A DNA stretch of 8,363 bases from CBDUQN01 sp965369375 (GCA_965369375.1 CBDUQN010000115.1:1-8363), one strand, 5' to 3'; shown: positions 1 through 7,896, counted from the stretch's first letter. Notes: a model not told the origin generated them from the sequence alone. Made by a program: numbers and translations.

Positions 1-4
1 TCTA

Positions 5-10
5 TATAAT
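5..10 (+). promoter_or_regulatory. Possible -10 hexamer at the left edge
   Basis: A perfect TATAAT lies at the extreme left of the window in an AT-rich stretch. Any -35 element would fall outside the window, so it cannot be checked. If real, transcription would begin near position 17 and give a leader of about 190 nt before the ATG at 210. That leader holds a 5-bp hairpin (CGGAG 35-39 with CTCCG 45-49) but no riboswitch that I recognise. Perfect hexamers occur by chance in AT-rich DNA, so this is only a candidate. Confidence 0.25.
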
Positions 11-209
11 ATGGAACAGGGATAATTCTTGTGCCGGAGTTCCCCTCCGCGAATTACGTGTGAGGTATATTTATGAGTACGAACGGCAAGCCGATCCAGT
101 GCGCCCTGCGCAAGGCGCCGCGGTACACATCGAACATAAACGTCCTCATGCGCGCCCGCGGATATTTCTCAACGGTGAAAAGCGGAACAAAAAAAGAAAG
201 GAAGAACGT

Positions 210-1193
210 ATGGCCGATCTTTCAACCACGTACATGGGTCTAACGCTGCACAATCCACTCGTGGTAGCGAGCTGCAGCCTGTCGAAGACGATCGAGGGAG
301 TGCGAAGCTGCGCCGACGCCGGAGCAGGCGCCATAGTGCTCAAGTCCCTCTTCGAAGAACAGATCTGGGCGGAGATGGAGAACACAGGACAGTATATGGG
401 AGCGCTTTGGCATTCTGAGGCGATCGATTATATCGAAAACATGGGTATGGCGCTCGGCCCGCGTGCATACCTCGCACTGATCGAGGAGGCGAAACGAACC
501 GTATCGATCCCCGTTATCGCGAGCTTGAATTGCGTGTCGCCGAAGGTATGGATCGATTATACGAAACGGATAGTGAATGCCGGTGCCGATGCGCTCGAGC
601 TCAATATCTCTCTCATGCCGAGCGATCCGAAACGTGGAAGCGACGAGGTGGAGGATTTATTGTATCAGATAACCGAAGCGGTTTCGCAGAGTGTTGACGT
701 CCCGATAGCCATCAAGATAGGTCCTTACATAACAGCAGTTGCAAAGGTGGCCCACGAGCTCAAACAGCGGGGTGCCTCGGCACTTGTCCTATTCAATCGT
801 TTTTACCAGGTCGATATCGATATCGAAAAGCTGGAGCTCGCACCAGGTTACAAGTTCAGCTCACCACACGAAATCGCTGTGCCGCTACGGTGGGTTACCC
901 TGCTCGCGGGGCGCATTGATCTCGATCTGGCCGCTTCGACCGGCATACACGATGCAGCGGGCGTAATCAAGCAGCTGCTCGCCGGTGCGACGGTCGCTCA
1001 ACTCTGTTCCACACTCTACCTCAACGGTGTGAAGCAGATCATGCCGATACTCGAGGAATTGGAACAGTGGATGGCACGCCACGGCTTTGACTCGATCGAT
1101 CAATTCAGGGGGAAGTTGAGCCAGACGGAGAGCGACAAACCGGAACTCTACGAGCGTCTGCAGTACGTAAAAGCGCTCGTTGGTATCGACTAG
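210..1193 (+). CDS. Dihydroorotate dehydrogenase-like flavoprotein
   Basis: This encodes a 327-residue cytoplasmic TIM-barrel protein of the dihydroorotate dehydrogenase-like group, probably FMN-binding. The frame is open from a GTG at 60. I chose ATG 210 because a purine-rich Shine-Dalgarno (AAAGGAAG) sits just upstream, the family's N-terminal pattern (MADLSTTYMGL, then NP at 25-26) starts here, and the 50-residue extension is basic and unlike the family. Visible landmarks are VLKSLFEEQ (43-51), ASLNC (104-108), LELNIS (129-134), the probable flavin-contacting lysine in IKIGP (168-172), FNR (195-197), ASTGIHD (242-248) and GATVAQLCST (259-268). True class 1 enzymes read NxSCPN after strand 4, with Cys as catalytic base. 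Here the sequence is NISLMPSD, so the cysteine is missing. Pyrimidine synthesis is therefore doubtful and no pyr gene is adjacent. The real substrate is unknown. It is followed by a 102-nt gap with no clear terminator. Confidence 0.9.
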   Translation: MADLSTTYMGLTLHNPLVVASCSLSKTIEGVRSCADAGAGAIVLKSLFEEQIWAEMENTGQYMGALWHSEAIDYIENMGMALGPRAYLALIEEAKRTVSIPVIASLNCVSPKVWIDYTKRIVNAGADALELNISLMPSDPKRGSDEVEDLLYQITEAVSQSVDVPIAIKIGPYITAVAKVAHELKQRGASALVLFNRFYQVDIDIEKLELAPGYKFSSPHEIAVPLRWVTLLAGRIDLDLAASTGIHDAAGVIKQLLAGATVAQLCSTLYLNGVKQIMPILEELEQWMARHGFDSIDQFRGKLSQTESDKPELYERLQYVKALVGID

Positions 1194-1241
1194 GCTCTTC
1201 AGAACAAGAGGAAAACGCTTCGGTTGATAATAATATGTGCA

Positions 1242-1251
1242 TCTGATCAGA
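1242..1251. promoter_or_regulatory. Palindrome between direct repeats, possible operator
   Basis: TCTGATCAGA is a perfect 10-bp palindrome. It is bracketed by two copies of ATGTGC (1235-1240 and 1253-1258) in direct orientation. A -10-like TATCAT (1261-1266) lies just downstream, but no convincing -35 accompanies it. The position, about 45-55 bp before the kinase start codon, suits a regulator binding site. No cognate regulator is identifiable, and short palindromes arise by chance. Confidence 0.25.
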
Positions 1252-1295
1252 AATGTGCGGTATCATAGATTGTCATTAGTGATCCAGGGGCAGGT

Positions 1296-4295
1296 ATGAT
1301 CGGCAGGACCATTTCACATTACAGGATCCTCGAGAAGCTTGGGTCTGGGGGAATGGGTGTCGTCTACAAGGCGGAGGATACGAAGCTCGACCGCCATGTC
1401 GCCCTGAAGTTTCTCACGCCGCAGTCTCTCGGGAGCGCGGACGAGAAAAAGCGCTTCATACACGAGGCGAAGGCCGCGGCGGCGCTCAGTCACCCGAACA
1501 TCTGCACGATCTACGAGATAGACGAGGCGGAAGGGCGGTCGTTTATCGCAATGGAGTATGTTGAAGGTGAGAACCTCCGCACGATGATCGAGTCGGGTCC
1601 GCTCGAGCTGGAACGGGCGATTGATATAGCGATGCAGACGGCAGCAGCGCTCCATGAGGCGCACGAGAAAGGGATCATTCACCGTGATATAAAACCGGCC
1701 AATATCATGATCACCGAAAAGGGTCAGGCGAAGGTCATGGATTTCGGGCTCGCAAAGGCGCCGGGGCAGACGAAGCTCACTAAAGAGGGGACGACGCTCG
1801 GCACGGTCTTCTACATGTCTCCCGAGCAGGCACGCGGCGGAGGTGTGGATCGCCGAACCGACATCTGGTCGCTCGGCGTCGTTCTCTACGAGATGATAAC
1901 GGGCCGGCTGCCGTTTGGGGGCGATTACGAGCAGGCGGTTTTGTACTCGATCATGAACGAGGCGCCGGAGCCGGTGACGGCGGTACGGACCGGCGTTCCT
2001 ATGGAGCTCGAGCGCATCGTGCTGAAGGCGCTCGCCAGGAAACCCGACGAACGCTATCAGCATGCAGACGAGATGATCGGCGATCTGAGAAGGCTCAAAG
2101 GAGCGTTGACGGTGAGCGGCAAAACGACGAGGCCGGCCCGCGCCGCCGGATCGGCAGGCACGAAGAAGAGACTTCCCGCATGGGCGATCATTGCCGTCGC
2201 CATCATAGCTGTGGTTATTCTCTTCAACGAATTCATACGGCCCCGCTTTTTCGGGCGAGATCTCGTCGCTGCGCCCAAGCCGATAGCCGTCATCTCATTC
2301 GAGAACCTCACGGGGGATCCATCGTATGATTATCTATCAAAGGCGATACCCAACCTCCTGATAACGAACCTCGAGCAGTCGAAATATATCAGCGTGATCA
2401 CCTGGGAGCGTATGCGCGACCTCGGCAAGCGCCTCGGCAGGGAAGAGGTCGAGATGATCGACGCGGAGCTCGGCTTCGAGCTCTGCCGCCTCGACGGTAT
2501 CGAGGCGATCGTCATCGGCAGCTTCGTCAAGGCGGGCGGTACATTCGCGACAGAGCTCAAGGTGCTCGATGTCGAAACGAAGGAGCTGCTCGAAACGGCC
2601 AGCAGCCGGGGTGACGGCATCGAAAGCATTCTCGACCGCCAGATCGACGAGCTCAGCAAGAAGATCTCCCGCGGGGTGGGGCTCTCGGAGCGGAAGATAG
2701 CGGAAACCCAAAGGCCGGTCATCGACGTTACGACCTCCTCTATGGAAGCATACCATTCATTTTTGAGAGGGAAGGATGAATTCGGGAGGTGGTACTACAC
2801 CGATGCGCGCCGGTCTCTCGAGCGGGCGGTATCGCTCGATTCGACATTTGCCGTGGCCTATCTCTATCTCGCCGGTGTTCACGAGAAAATGTATGAATAC
2901 GTGCTGCAAAGGGAATCGTACGATAAAGCCAGGCAATATGCGTCGAAGGCGACCGAGCGCGAACGCCTCTACATCGAGGCGGCATACGCCCAAATCATCG
3001 AAGGGGACACCGAGCGGCAGGCCGTGCTGCTGAAAGAGTTGATACGCAAGTATCCAAAAGAGAAAAATGCCTACTATAATCTTGCCGCACGCTACAGAGA
3101 GGACGATGTTTACGATGAAGCGATAGATGCGTTCAATGCGGCGCTCGAGCTCGATCCCCTCTACGCTCAAGCCGTGAATGGCCTCGCCTATACATTTATG
3201 GAAATCAAGGAGTACGATAAGGCGATCGAGCGGTTCGAGCGGTATATCGAGCTGGCGCCGGGAGATGCGAATCCGTACGATTCGATGGGAGAGCTCTACT
3301 ACACGATCGGCGATATCGATAAAGCGATCGCCCACTACAAGAAAGCGATCGCCATCAAGCCCGATTTCTACGGTTCCATGGCGGCCCTTTCCTATATGTT
3401 CTCTCTCAAGGGAGACTACGACAGCACCGGGATATGGATAGAACAATATATGCAGACCGTTACCTCGGCTGGTCTGCGGGCGTACGGCCTTGTATGGCGG
3501 GTACGGCTGGATCTCGCGCTCGGAAGGTATGAACAGGTTTTTGCCGATTTCGATGAGGCACAGAACCTCTCCGTGTCGGCGAAATGGGAATTCGCTATTG
3601 CTAACATACCCATGCTCAGGGCACAAATGCTCTACGAGACAGGAAGGCTCGACGAAGCGAAGGCTCTTTTCACCGCATGGTTCGATGCGGTTCGTGAACG
3701 AGAGCCGGATCGGATACCGCGGAACTCGATTCTGCTCAAGTTTTACCTCGGCCTTATCGAGCTGAAATCGGGGAATATCAAGGAAGCACGGGTATTCGAG
3801 CGTGAGCTCGGCGCGCTCATCGAGAAAGCTGCCGAAGCGGCTCTTCCAATGTTTCAGCTCGGGATAAACTGGCATGTCCTCCTGCAGGGGGAATTGCTCC
3901 TTGCCGAGGGACGTCCCGATGAAGCGATCGATATCATGGAGCGGGAATTCAAGCTCACGGTCCCGGATCTGGGTACCGCCGAGATGGAAATTCATAATTC
4001 CCCATACGATCAGGATGTCATCGCGCGCGCCTATGCGGCTAAGGGGGACCTCGAAAGCGCCATCGCCGAGTATGAGCGCCTTATCGTCTTCGATCCGACG
4101 AGCAACGACAGGCGGGCTCGGAGACCGAAGTATCACTACCGGCTCGCGAAGCTCTATGAAGAGGCCGGCCGGCACAGCGATGCCGTCGAGCAGTACGAGC
4201 GCTTCCTCTATATATGGAAGGATGCCGACGAGGGGCTTCCCGAGCTCACCGATGCCCTGGTGAGACTGGCGAAGGCGCGTTCTCTTGATCAGTAG
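1296..4295 (+). CDS. Ser/Thr protein kinase with TolB-like domain and TPRs
   Basis: This encodes a 999-residue Hanks-type kinase anchored by one membrane helix. The kinase domain (about 9-270) has every key residue: P-loop GSGGMG (16-21), VALK Lys38, helix-C Glu57, HRDIKPAN (129-136) with catalytic Asp131, DFG (149-151) and SPE (175-177). The threonine-rich activation segment fits control by autophosphorylation. A basic linker leads to a hydrophobic helix (about 294-310). Next comes a TolB/FlgO-like domain (about 328-470, opening PKPIAVISFENLTGD). TPRs follow: a clear tandem run at about 591-691 and further degenerate repeats at 770-800, 857-886, 903-935 and 946-978. By topology the kinase faces the cytoplasm and the rest is extracytoplasmic, probably for sensing or protein contacts. 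ATG 1296 follows AGGGG with a 5-nt spacer, and MIGRTISHYRILEKLG is a typical start for this kinase type. Substrates are unknown and neither neighbour is an obvious partner. Confidence 0.95.
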   Translation: MIGRTISHYRILEKLGSGGMGVVYKAEDTKLDRHVALKFLTPQSLGSADEKKRFIHEAKAAAALSHPNICTIYEIDEAEGRSFIAMEYVEGENLRTMIESGPLELERAIDIAMQTAAALHEAHEKGIIHRDIKPANIMITEKGQAKVMDFGLAKAPGQTKLTKEGTTLGTVFYMSPEQARGGGVDRRTDIWSLGVVLYEMITGRLPFGGDYEQAVLYSIMNEAPEPVTAVRTGVPMELERIVLKALARKPDERYQHADEMIGDLRRLKGALTVSGKTTRPARAAGSAGTKKRLPAWAIIAVAIIAVVILFNEFIRPRFFGRDLVAAPKPIAVISFENLTGDPSYDYLSKAIPNLLITNLEQSKYISVITWERMRDLGKRLGREEVEMIDAELGFELCRLDGIEAIVIGSFVKAGGTFATELKVLDVETKELLETASSRGDGIESILDRQIDELSKKISRGVGLSERKIAETQRPVIDVTTSSMEAYHSFLRGKDEFGRWYYTDARRSLERAVSLDSTFAVAYLYLAGVHEKMYEYVLQRESYDKARQYASKATERERLYIEAAYAQIIEGDTERQAVLLKELIRKYPKEKNAYYNLAARYREDDVYDEAIDAFNAALELDPLYAQAVNGLAYTFMEIKEYDKAIERFERYIELAPGDANPYDSMGELYYTIGDIDKAIAHYKKAIAIKPDFYGSMAALSYMFSLKGDYDSTGIWIEQYMQTVTSAGLRAYGLVWRVRLDLALGRYEQVFADFDEAQNLSVSAKWEFAIANIPMLRAQMLYETGRLDEAKALFTAWFDAVREREPDRIPRNSILLKFYLGLIELKSGNIKEARVFERELGALIEKAAEAALPMFQLGINWHVLLQGELLLAEGRPDEAIDIMEREFKLTVPDLGTAEMEIHNSPYDQDVIARAYAAKGDLESAIAEYERLIVFDPTSNDRRARRPKYHYRLAKLYEEAGRHSDAVEQYERFLYIWKDADEGLPELTDALVRLAKARSLDQ

Positions 4296-4418
4296 CGAGC
4301 CTGGCTTTGCTCGTTCGCTATTCCAGAAATAATGCCATTCCCGCAACGCCGCTATTGTGAATTTGTGAACCGCGGATTCTCCCCGGATATTTTTATGTAT
4401 TATTGCATAGCCTACTAC

Positions 4419-4447
4419 TTGAATATCTGCTAATAGTCAGCTAGATT
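4419..4447 (+). promoter_or_regulatory. Possible sigma-70-type promoter for the kinase-regulator operon
   Basis: TTGAAT (4419-4424) and TAGATT (4442-4447) are separated by 17 bp, each matching four of six consensus bases. The predicted start site near 4454 would leave almost no leader before GTG 4464. The 168-nt gap is AT-rich, as expected for a promoter region. It also holds two tandem copies of TTGTGAA (4355-4361 and 4363-4369). The match is weak and unsupported by other evidence. Confidence 0.3.
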
Positions 4448-4463
4448 ATTACACGTATCAGGT

Positions 4464-6260
4464 GTGGAATTTCGGCGCTCTTCGCATTGCATGTTTTTCG
4501 ATTCAGTGATGGGTATAGAAGATTCGGAAAAAAGGAAACCCGGCCACTCGTACTCGAGAAATCTGGAAGATTTTCAGAAGCTGTCACAACAGATCCTTTA
4601 TCTGGTGAACGTCGGCGGCCCTGCATCGGATTTCATGCGCGAAGTTTCTAGCCTGCTGTTGGATTATTCCCGGTGTGACGAAGTCGGGCTGTTGTTGATG
4701 AAGGATGAAAAATATTACAAGAGCACAGCTGTTCGATCCCCGCAGCGGCCGCCGGTGTTTGAAATAGAAACCTATCCGAGAAAAGAAGGTGAACGGATTG
4801 CCGATGAGTCCGTTGATAAAGAGCCTCTCGAAAGATTGAGCCTCGATGTTCTCCATGGTAAGCCCGATGAAGCGGCACCGTACTTTACCAAGAACGGCAG
4901 TTTCTGGACAGGCAACAGCGATAAACCATTTTCATATAAAGTATCCTTTCGAGACAATGCTTACGATCGCGAACTCGACATCGGCGGACCGTACCTTTCG
5001 CTTGCCTTGATCCCCATAAGGACGAGTGATGAAATAATCGGCCTTTTACAATTAAAAAGCAGGGCGAGGAATTTTTTCGGAAGTGAAGCAGTGCAATTAT
5101 TTGAAGATGTCGCGCAAACGCTGGGAGCCGCTCAGGCTTACCGGAGCACTCAGTCGGCACTTCGTGAGCGGGTCAAGGAACTGACCTGTTTGTATAATAT
5201 TGCACAGGTGGCCGAACAGTCCGATGCATCGTTGGAGCAGCAGCTGCAGCAGATTGTTGAACTTATTCCACCGGCATGGCAATACCCCGAAATTACATCC
5301 GGCAGGATCATTCTGGATGATAACATATTCGCAATATCAGGATTCCGGGAATCAACCCAGCGACAGGCTGCACATATAGAGGTGAGGGGAGAGAAAAGGG
5401 GCATCGTCGAGGTCTTTTATACGGAGAATAAACCGGAAATTTACGAGGGCCCTTTCCTGAGGGAAGAGAGGAATCTCCTCGATGCCGTGGCGAGGGAAGT
5501 GGCCCTTATCATAGAGCGCAAGGAGGCTGATGAGGCCGAATCGAAACTCCAGGATCAGCTCAGGCATGCCGATCGTTTGGCCACGATCGGGCAGCTTGCC
5601 GCCGGTGTCGCCCACGAATTGAATGAGCCTCTCGGCAATGTGCTCGGTTTCGCCCAGCTGATTACCAAAGCGCCGGAATTGCCGGAACAGGCGGTACGAG
5701 ACGTTGAAAAAATTGTTTCCGCCACGCTGCATGCGCGGGAGATAGTCAAGAAGTTGATGTTCTTCGCCCGCCAGATGCCGCCCGAAAAAGTACCGTGTGA
5801 TTTGAATCAAATCGTCGAGGACGGAATTTACTTTCTCGGGGCGCGGTGTGCCAAGGCCGGGATAGAACTCATATGCGACCTGGCGATTGACGTGCCTGCA
5901 ATCATTGCCGATCCATCCCAGCTTCACCAGGTTTTGATCAATCTGGCCGTGAATTCAATGCAGGCGATGCCTGAAGGGGGCTCACTGACAATCAGTACAT
6001 CTGCCGATAATGAGCACGTTTCACTCGTTGTCGAGGATACCGGTACCGGGATGAGTGACGATGTCATAAAACAGATATTCGTCCCATTTTTTACCACAAA
6101 GGATATAGATGAAGGGACCGGTTTGGGGCTCGCTGTTGTACACGGGATCGTCAGCTCTCATGGTGGAACCATTGACGTCGAAAGCGAACTTGGCTGCGGA
6201 TCCCGGTTTGAGGTTCGATTGCCGATACAACGACCGTCAGAAGAGTCAATGGAGGAATAA
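4464..6260 (+). CDS. Cytoplasmic sensor histidine kinase, two GAF domains
   Basis: This encodes a 598-residue histidine kinase with no signal peptide or membrane helix, so it should sense a cytoplasmic cue. In order: a GAF-like domain (about 38-225, containing GSFWTGNS and ALIPIRTSDEIIGLLQLK), a second GAF-like region (about 236-352, with the recurrent kinase motif IPPAWQYPEIT), a short coiled linker, HisKA and HATPase_c. The phospho-acceptor is His384 in GVAHELNEPL. The ATPase shows the N-box Asn497, DTGTG (525-529), PFFTTK (541-546) and GTGLGL (551-556), so it looks fully active. The residue four after the histidine is Glu388 where phosphatase-competent kinases often have Asn or Thr. The start is uncertain: GTG 4464 opens the frame, ATG 4491 and ATG 4509 are alternatives, and none has a good Shine-Dalgarno. 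The stop is 5 nt before the regulator gene, and the two are almost certainly partners. The ligand is unknown. Confidence 0.93.
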   Translation: MEFRRSSHCMFFDSVMGIEDSEKRKPGHSYSRNLEDFQKLSQQILYLVNVGGPASDFMREVSSLLLDYSRCDEVGLLLMKDEKYYKSTAVRSPQRPPVFEIETYPRKEGERIADESVDKEPLERLSLDVLHGKPDEAAPYFTKNGSFWTGNSDKPFSYKVSFRDNAYDRELDIGGPYLSLALIPIRTSDEIIGLLQLKSRARNFFGSEAVQLFEDVAQTLGAAQAYRSTQSALRERVKELTCLYNIAQVAEQSDASLEQQLQQIVELIPPAWQYPEITSGRIILDDNIFAISGFRESTQRQAAHIEVRGEKRGIVEVFYTENKPEIYEGPFLREERNLLDAVAREVALIIERKEADEAESKLQDQLRHADRLATIGQLAAGVAHELNEPLGNVLGFAQLITKAPELPEQAVRDVEKIVSATLHAREIVKKLMFFARQMPPEKVPCDLNQIVEDGIYFLGARCAKAGIELICDLAIDVPAIIADPSQLHQVLINLAVNSMQAMPEGGSLTISTSADNEHVSLVVEDTGTGMSDDVIKQIFVPFFTTKDIDEGTGLGLAVVHGIVSSHGGTIDVESELGCGSRFEVRLPIQRPSEESMEE

Positions 6261-6268
6261 GAGCGTTG
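6251..6268 (+). promoter_or_regulatory. Ribosome binding site that fixes a TTG start
   Basis: GGAGG (6251-6255) lies inside the last codons of the histidine kinase gene, 10 nt before TTG 6266. No ATG or GTG is available before the receiver domain begins a few codons later, so TTG is forced as the start. The arrangement suggests translational coupling between kinase and regulator. Confidence 0.7.
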
Positions 6269-7603
6269 GAACAATCAGCACAGAAAGAACGCATACTCGT
6301 CGTTGATGACGCTCCCAATACGCTCGAGGTGCTGGAGAGAAATTTATCCTCAGAAGGGTATCGTGTGTTTACCGCGCCGGGTGTGGCGGAAGCGGTAAGT
6401 ATATTGGAATCGACAGACGTCGACTTGGTTATTACAGATCTGAAAATGCCGAAGATCAGCGGACTCGATCTCGTCAGGCATGTTCGCGAAAATTACAAGG
6501 ATATCGAGGTTATGATGATAACCGGCTACGCGACGGTCGAGGGAGCGGTCGAGGCGGTAAAATCCGGGGCGGAAGAGTATCTGAGCAAGCCGTTCACCGA
6601 TGAAGAGTTGTTTTCAGCCGTCAGAAATGCCCTCGAAAAGTTACAGCTCAAAAGAGCCGGAAGAGTACAGCCGGTTCTCAGCGTCAAGGTGTCTCATGAT
6701 ATGTTGGGCGAGTCCGAATCTATGGGTGAAGTGTTCGACGCGATACGCAAGGCTGCAGCGACGCCGGCGACGGTACTGATATCGGGAGAAAGTGGAACCG
6801 GCAAGGAGCTCGTGGCGAGAGCCATTCATTACAACAGCGGAATTGCATCTGCGCCGTTTGTTCCGGTCAACTGCGGGGGAATACCGGAGGGGTTGCTCGA
6901 GAGCGAGCTGTTCGGACATGTCAAGGGGTCATTTACCGGGGCCAGCGTGACGAGGGCGGGATTTTTCCAGACCGCCGACGGAGGAACTATCTTCCTCGAC
7001 GAAATCAGTGAAACGAGTCTCGCAATGCAGGTGAAGCTCTTGCGGGTCCTTCAAGACAAAGAGGTTTACATGGTAGGGGCGACAAAGCCCCACAAGGTCA
7101 AAGTGAGAATTCTAGCTGCGACAAACAAGGATCTCTATGCGTTGATTGAAAAAGGAGTGTTCCGTGAAGACCTCTTTTTCCGGCTCGATGTCATAAATAT
7201 CCACATACCGCCGTTACGCGAAAGAAGAGACGATATACTGTTGTTGGCGAATTATTTTTTCGGCAAGTATGCACGGGAGATGGGCAAAGCGGCGCCGCAA
7301 TTTTCCGACGACGCTCTGGAAGTTTTGAGAAACTATTATTGGCCGGGCAACGTGAGAGAGCTGGAGAATGTGGTACAACGGATTGTGGTTATGAGCGAAA
7401 GTGAACGGGTAGAGGTGCCCGATCTGCCGTCTCTCATGCGTTTCTCCGCTCTGCGGGAGAGGGGTTTGAACAGAACCCTGGCGGAAGTTGAAATCGAATA
7501 TATCAGCAATGTTCTGGCAAGCGTCGGCGGCAACAAAACGAAGGCTTCCCAGATACTGGGGATAGACAGAAAAACGCTCCGCGAAAAGTTGAAGATGAAG
7601 TGA
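6266..7603 (+). CDS. NtrC-family sigma-54-dependent response regulator
   Basis: This encodes a 445-residue activator of sigma-54 RNA polymerase, phosphorylated by the kinase encoded 5 nt upstream. The receiver (about 9-122) has the acidic pair Asp14/Asp15, phospho-acceptor Asp58, Thr86 and Lys108. The AAA+ domain (about 146-375) has Walker A GESGTGKE (174-181), the sigma-54 contact loop as GSFTGA (221-226, Ser for the usual Ala), Walker B TIFLDE (241-246), sensor 1 ATNKD (285-289) and WPGNVRELE (359-367). A Fis-type helix-turn-helix closes the protein (about 404-443, with NKTKASQILGIDRKTLREKL). Its length and domain order are normal for the NtrC/ZraR type. It starts at TTG. A sigma-54-like promoter lies about 220 bp beyond its stop codon, so the next gene is a likely target. 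The exact subfamily cannot be named. Confidence 0.96.
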   Translation: MEQSAQKERILVVDDAPNTLEVLERNLSSEGYRVFTAPGVAEAVSILESTDVDLVITDLKMPKISGLDLVRHVRENYKDIEVMMITGYATVEGAVEAVKSGAEEYLSKPFTDEELFSAVRNALEKLQLKRAGRVQPVLSVKVSHDMLGESESMGEVFDAIRKAAATPATVLISGESGTGKELVARAIHYNSGIASAPFVPVNCGGIPEGLLESELFGHVKGSFTGASVTRAGFFQTADGGTIFLDEISETSLAMQVKLLRVLQDKEVYMVGATKPHKVKVRILAATNKDLYALIEKGVFREDLFFRLDVINIHIPPLRERRDDILLLANYFFGKYAREMGKAAPQFSDDALEVLRNYYWPGNVRELENVVQRIVVMSESERVEVPDLPSLMRFSALRERGLNRTLAEVEIEYISNVLASVGGNKTKASQILGIDRKTLREKLKMK

Positions 7604-7631
7604 TCCCAGTCTCGAGAATAGATACTTTCAT

Positions 7632-7666
7632 CGGGGAGTATTACCCCACTGGTTCAATACTCCCCG
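7632..7666 (+). terminator. Strong stem-loop after the regulator gene, probable terminator
   Basis: CGGGGAGTATT (7632-7642) and AATACTCCCCG (7656-7666) form a perfect 11-bp stem with a 13-nt loop, 28 nt after the regulator stop codon. No T-tract follows, so this is not a textbook intrinsic terminator. It may still end the operon transcript, stabilise its 3' end, or both. Placement between two transcription units supports this role. Confidence 0.6.
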
Positions 7667-7726
7667 TGTACACTCCATATCCTTCAATGTTGCATAACTC
7701 ACCAAACTAACGCGCGCCCACGAGCG

Positions 7727-7740
7727 AAATACACGTATTT
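7727..7740. promoter_or_regulatory. 14-bp inverted repeat, candidate enhancer site
   Basis: AAATAC (7727-7732) and GTATTT (7735-7740) are perfect inverted arms separated by AC. The centre lies about 113 bp before the start site predicted from the downstream -24/-12 element, within the usual range for sites bound by dimers of NtrC-type activators. Its core TACACGTAT (7730-7738) recurs at 4450-4458 just before the histidine kinase gene. That the regulator encoded upstream binds here is an inference. Confidence 0.4.
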
Positions 7741-7820
7741 GTTTTAGTATCAAGCTATTGGAATGTTCGTGCATCGTGCTGCATACCCTTCATGCTGGAG
7801 CGAAATTCCCCGATTCCGGC

Positions 7821-7836
7821 TGGCACGGCTATTGAT
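7821..7836 (+). promoter_or_regulatory. Sigma-54 (-24/-12) promoter candidate
   Basis: TGGCACG (7821-7827), four bases, then TTGAT (7832-7836) matches the sigma-54 consensus TGGCACG-N4-TTGCW with exact spacing. The -24 half is perfect. The -12 half has A where the consensus has C in the conserved GC pair, which could weaken it. Transcription would start near 7847, about 50 nt before the ATG at 7897. A sigma-54 activator gene ends 217 bp upstream, which makes the match more credible than sequence alone. Confidence 0.6.
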
Positions 7837-7896
7837 AACTGAAACAGATGCGTCGCGATTATTCGAGTGATCAAGAGCGAGGGTTTCAGATAGGAA

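Noticed and set aside
60..209. N-terminal extension of the dihydroorotate dehydrogenase-like protein from GTG 60
   Set aside because: The 50 residues are basic, low in structure and unlike the family. ATG 210 has a good ribosome site and the expected family N-terminus.
1073..1089. Second TGGCACG, resembling a sigma-54 -24 element
   Set aside because: It lies inside the coding sequence of the first gene, and the bases at the -12 position read GGCTT, without the GC at the right spacing.
4294..4319. Possible hairpin after the kinase-TPR gene (CGAGC 4296-4300 with GCTCG 4309-4313)
   Set aside because: The stem is only 5 bp with an 8-nt loop and no following T-tract, too weak to call a terminator.
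2757..4346. 529-codon open frame on the minus strand opposite the TPR region
   Set aside because: It lies wholly antisense to the kinase gene, whose Glu/Asp/Ala-rich codon use rarely yields stops on the reverse strand. The translation shows no recognisable domain, and the plus-strand TPR pattern is unmistakable.
7604..7896. Possible small RNA or riboswitch in the interval before the cysteine-rich gene
   Set aside because: Apart from the 7632-7666 stem-loop and the promoter and dyad elements, I see no conserved riboswitch core or paired structure that would support an RNA gene.
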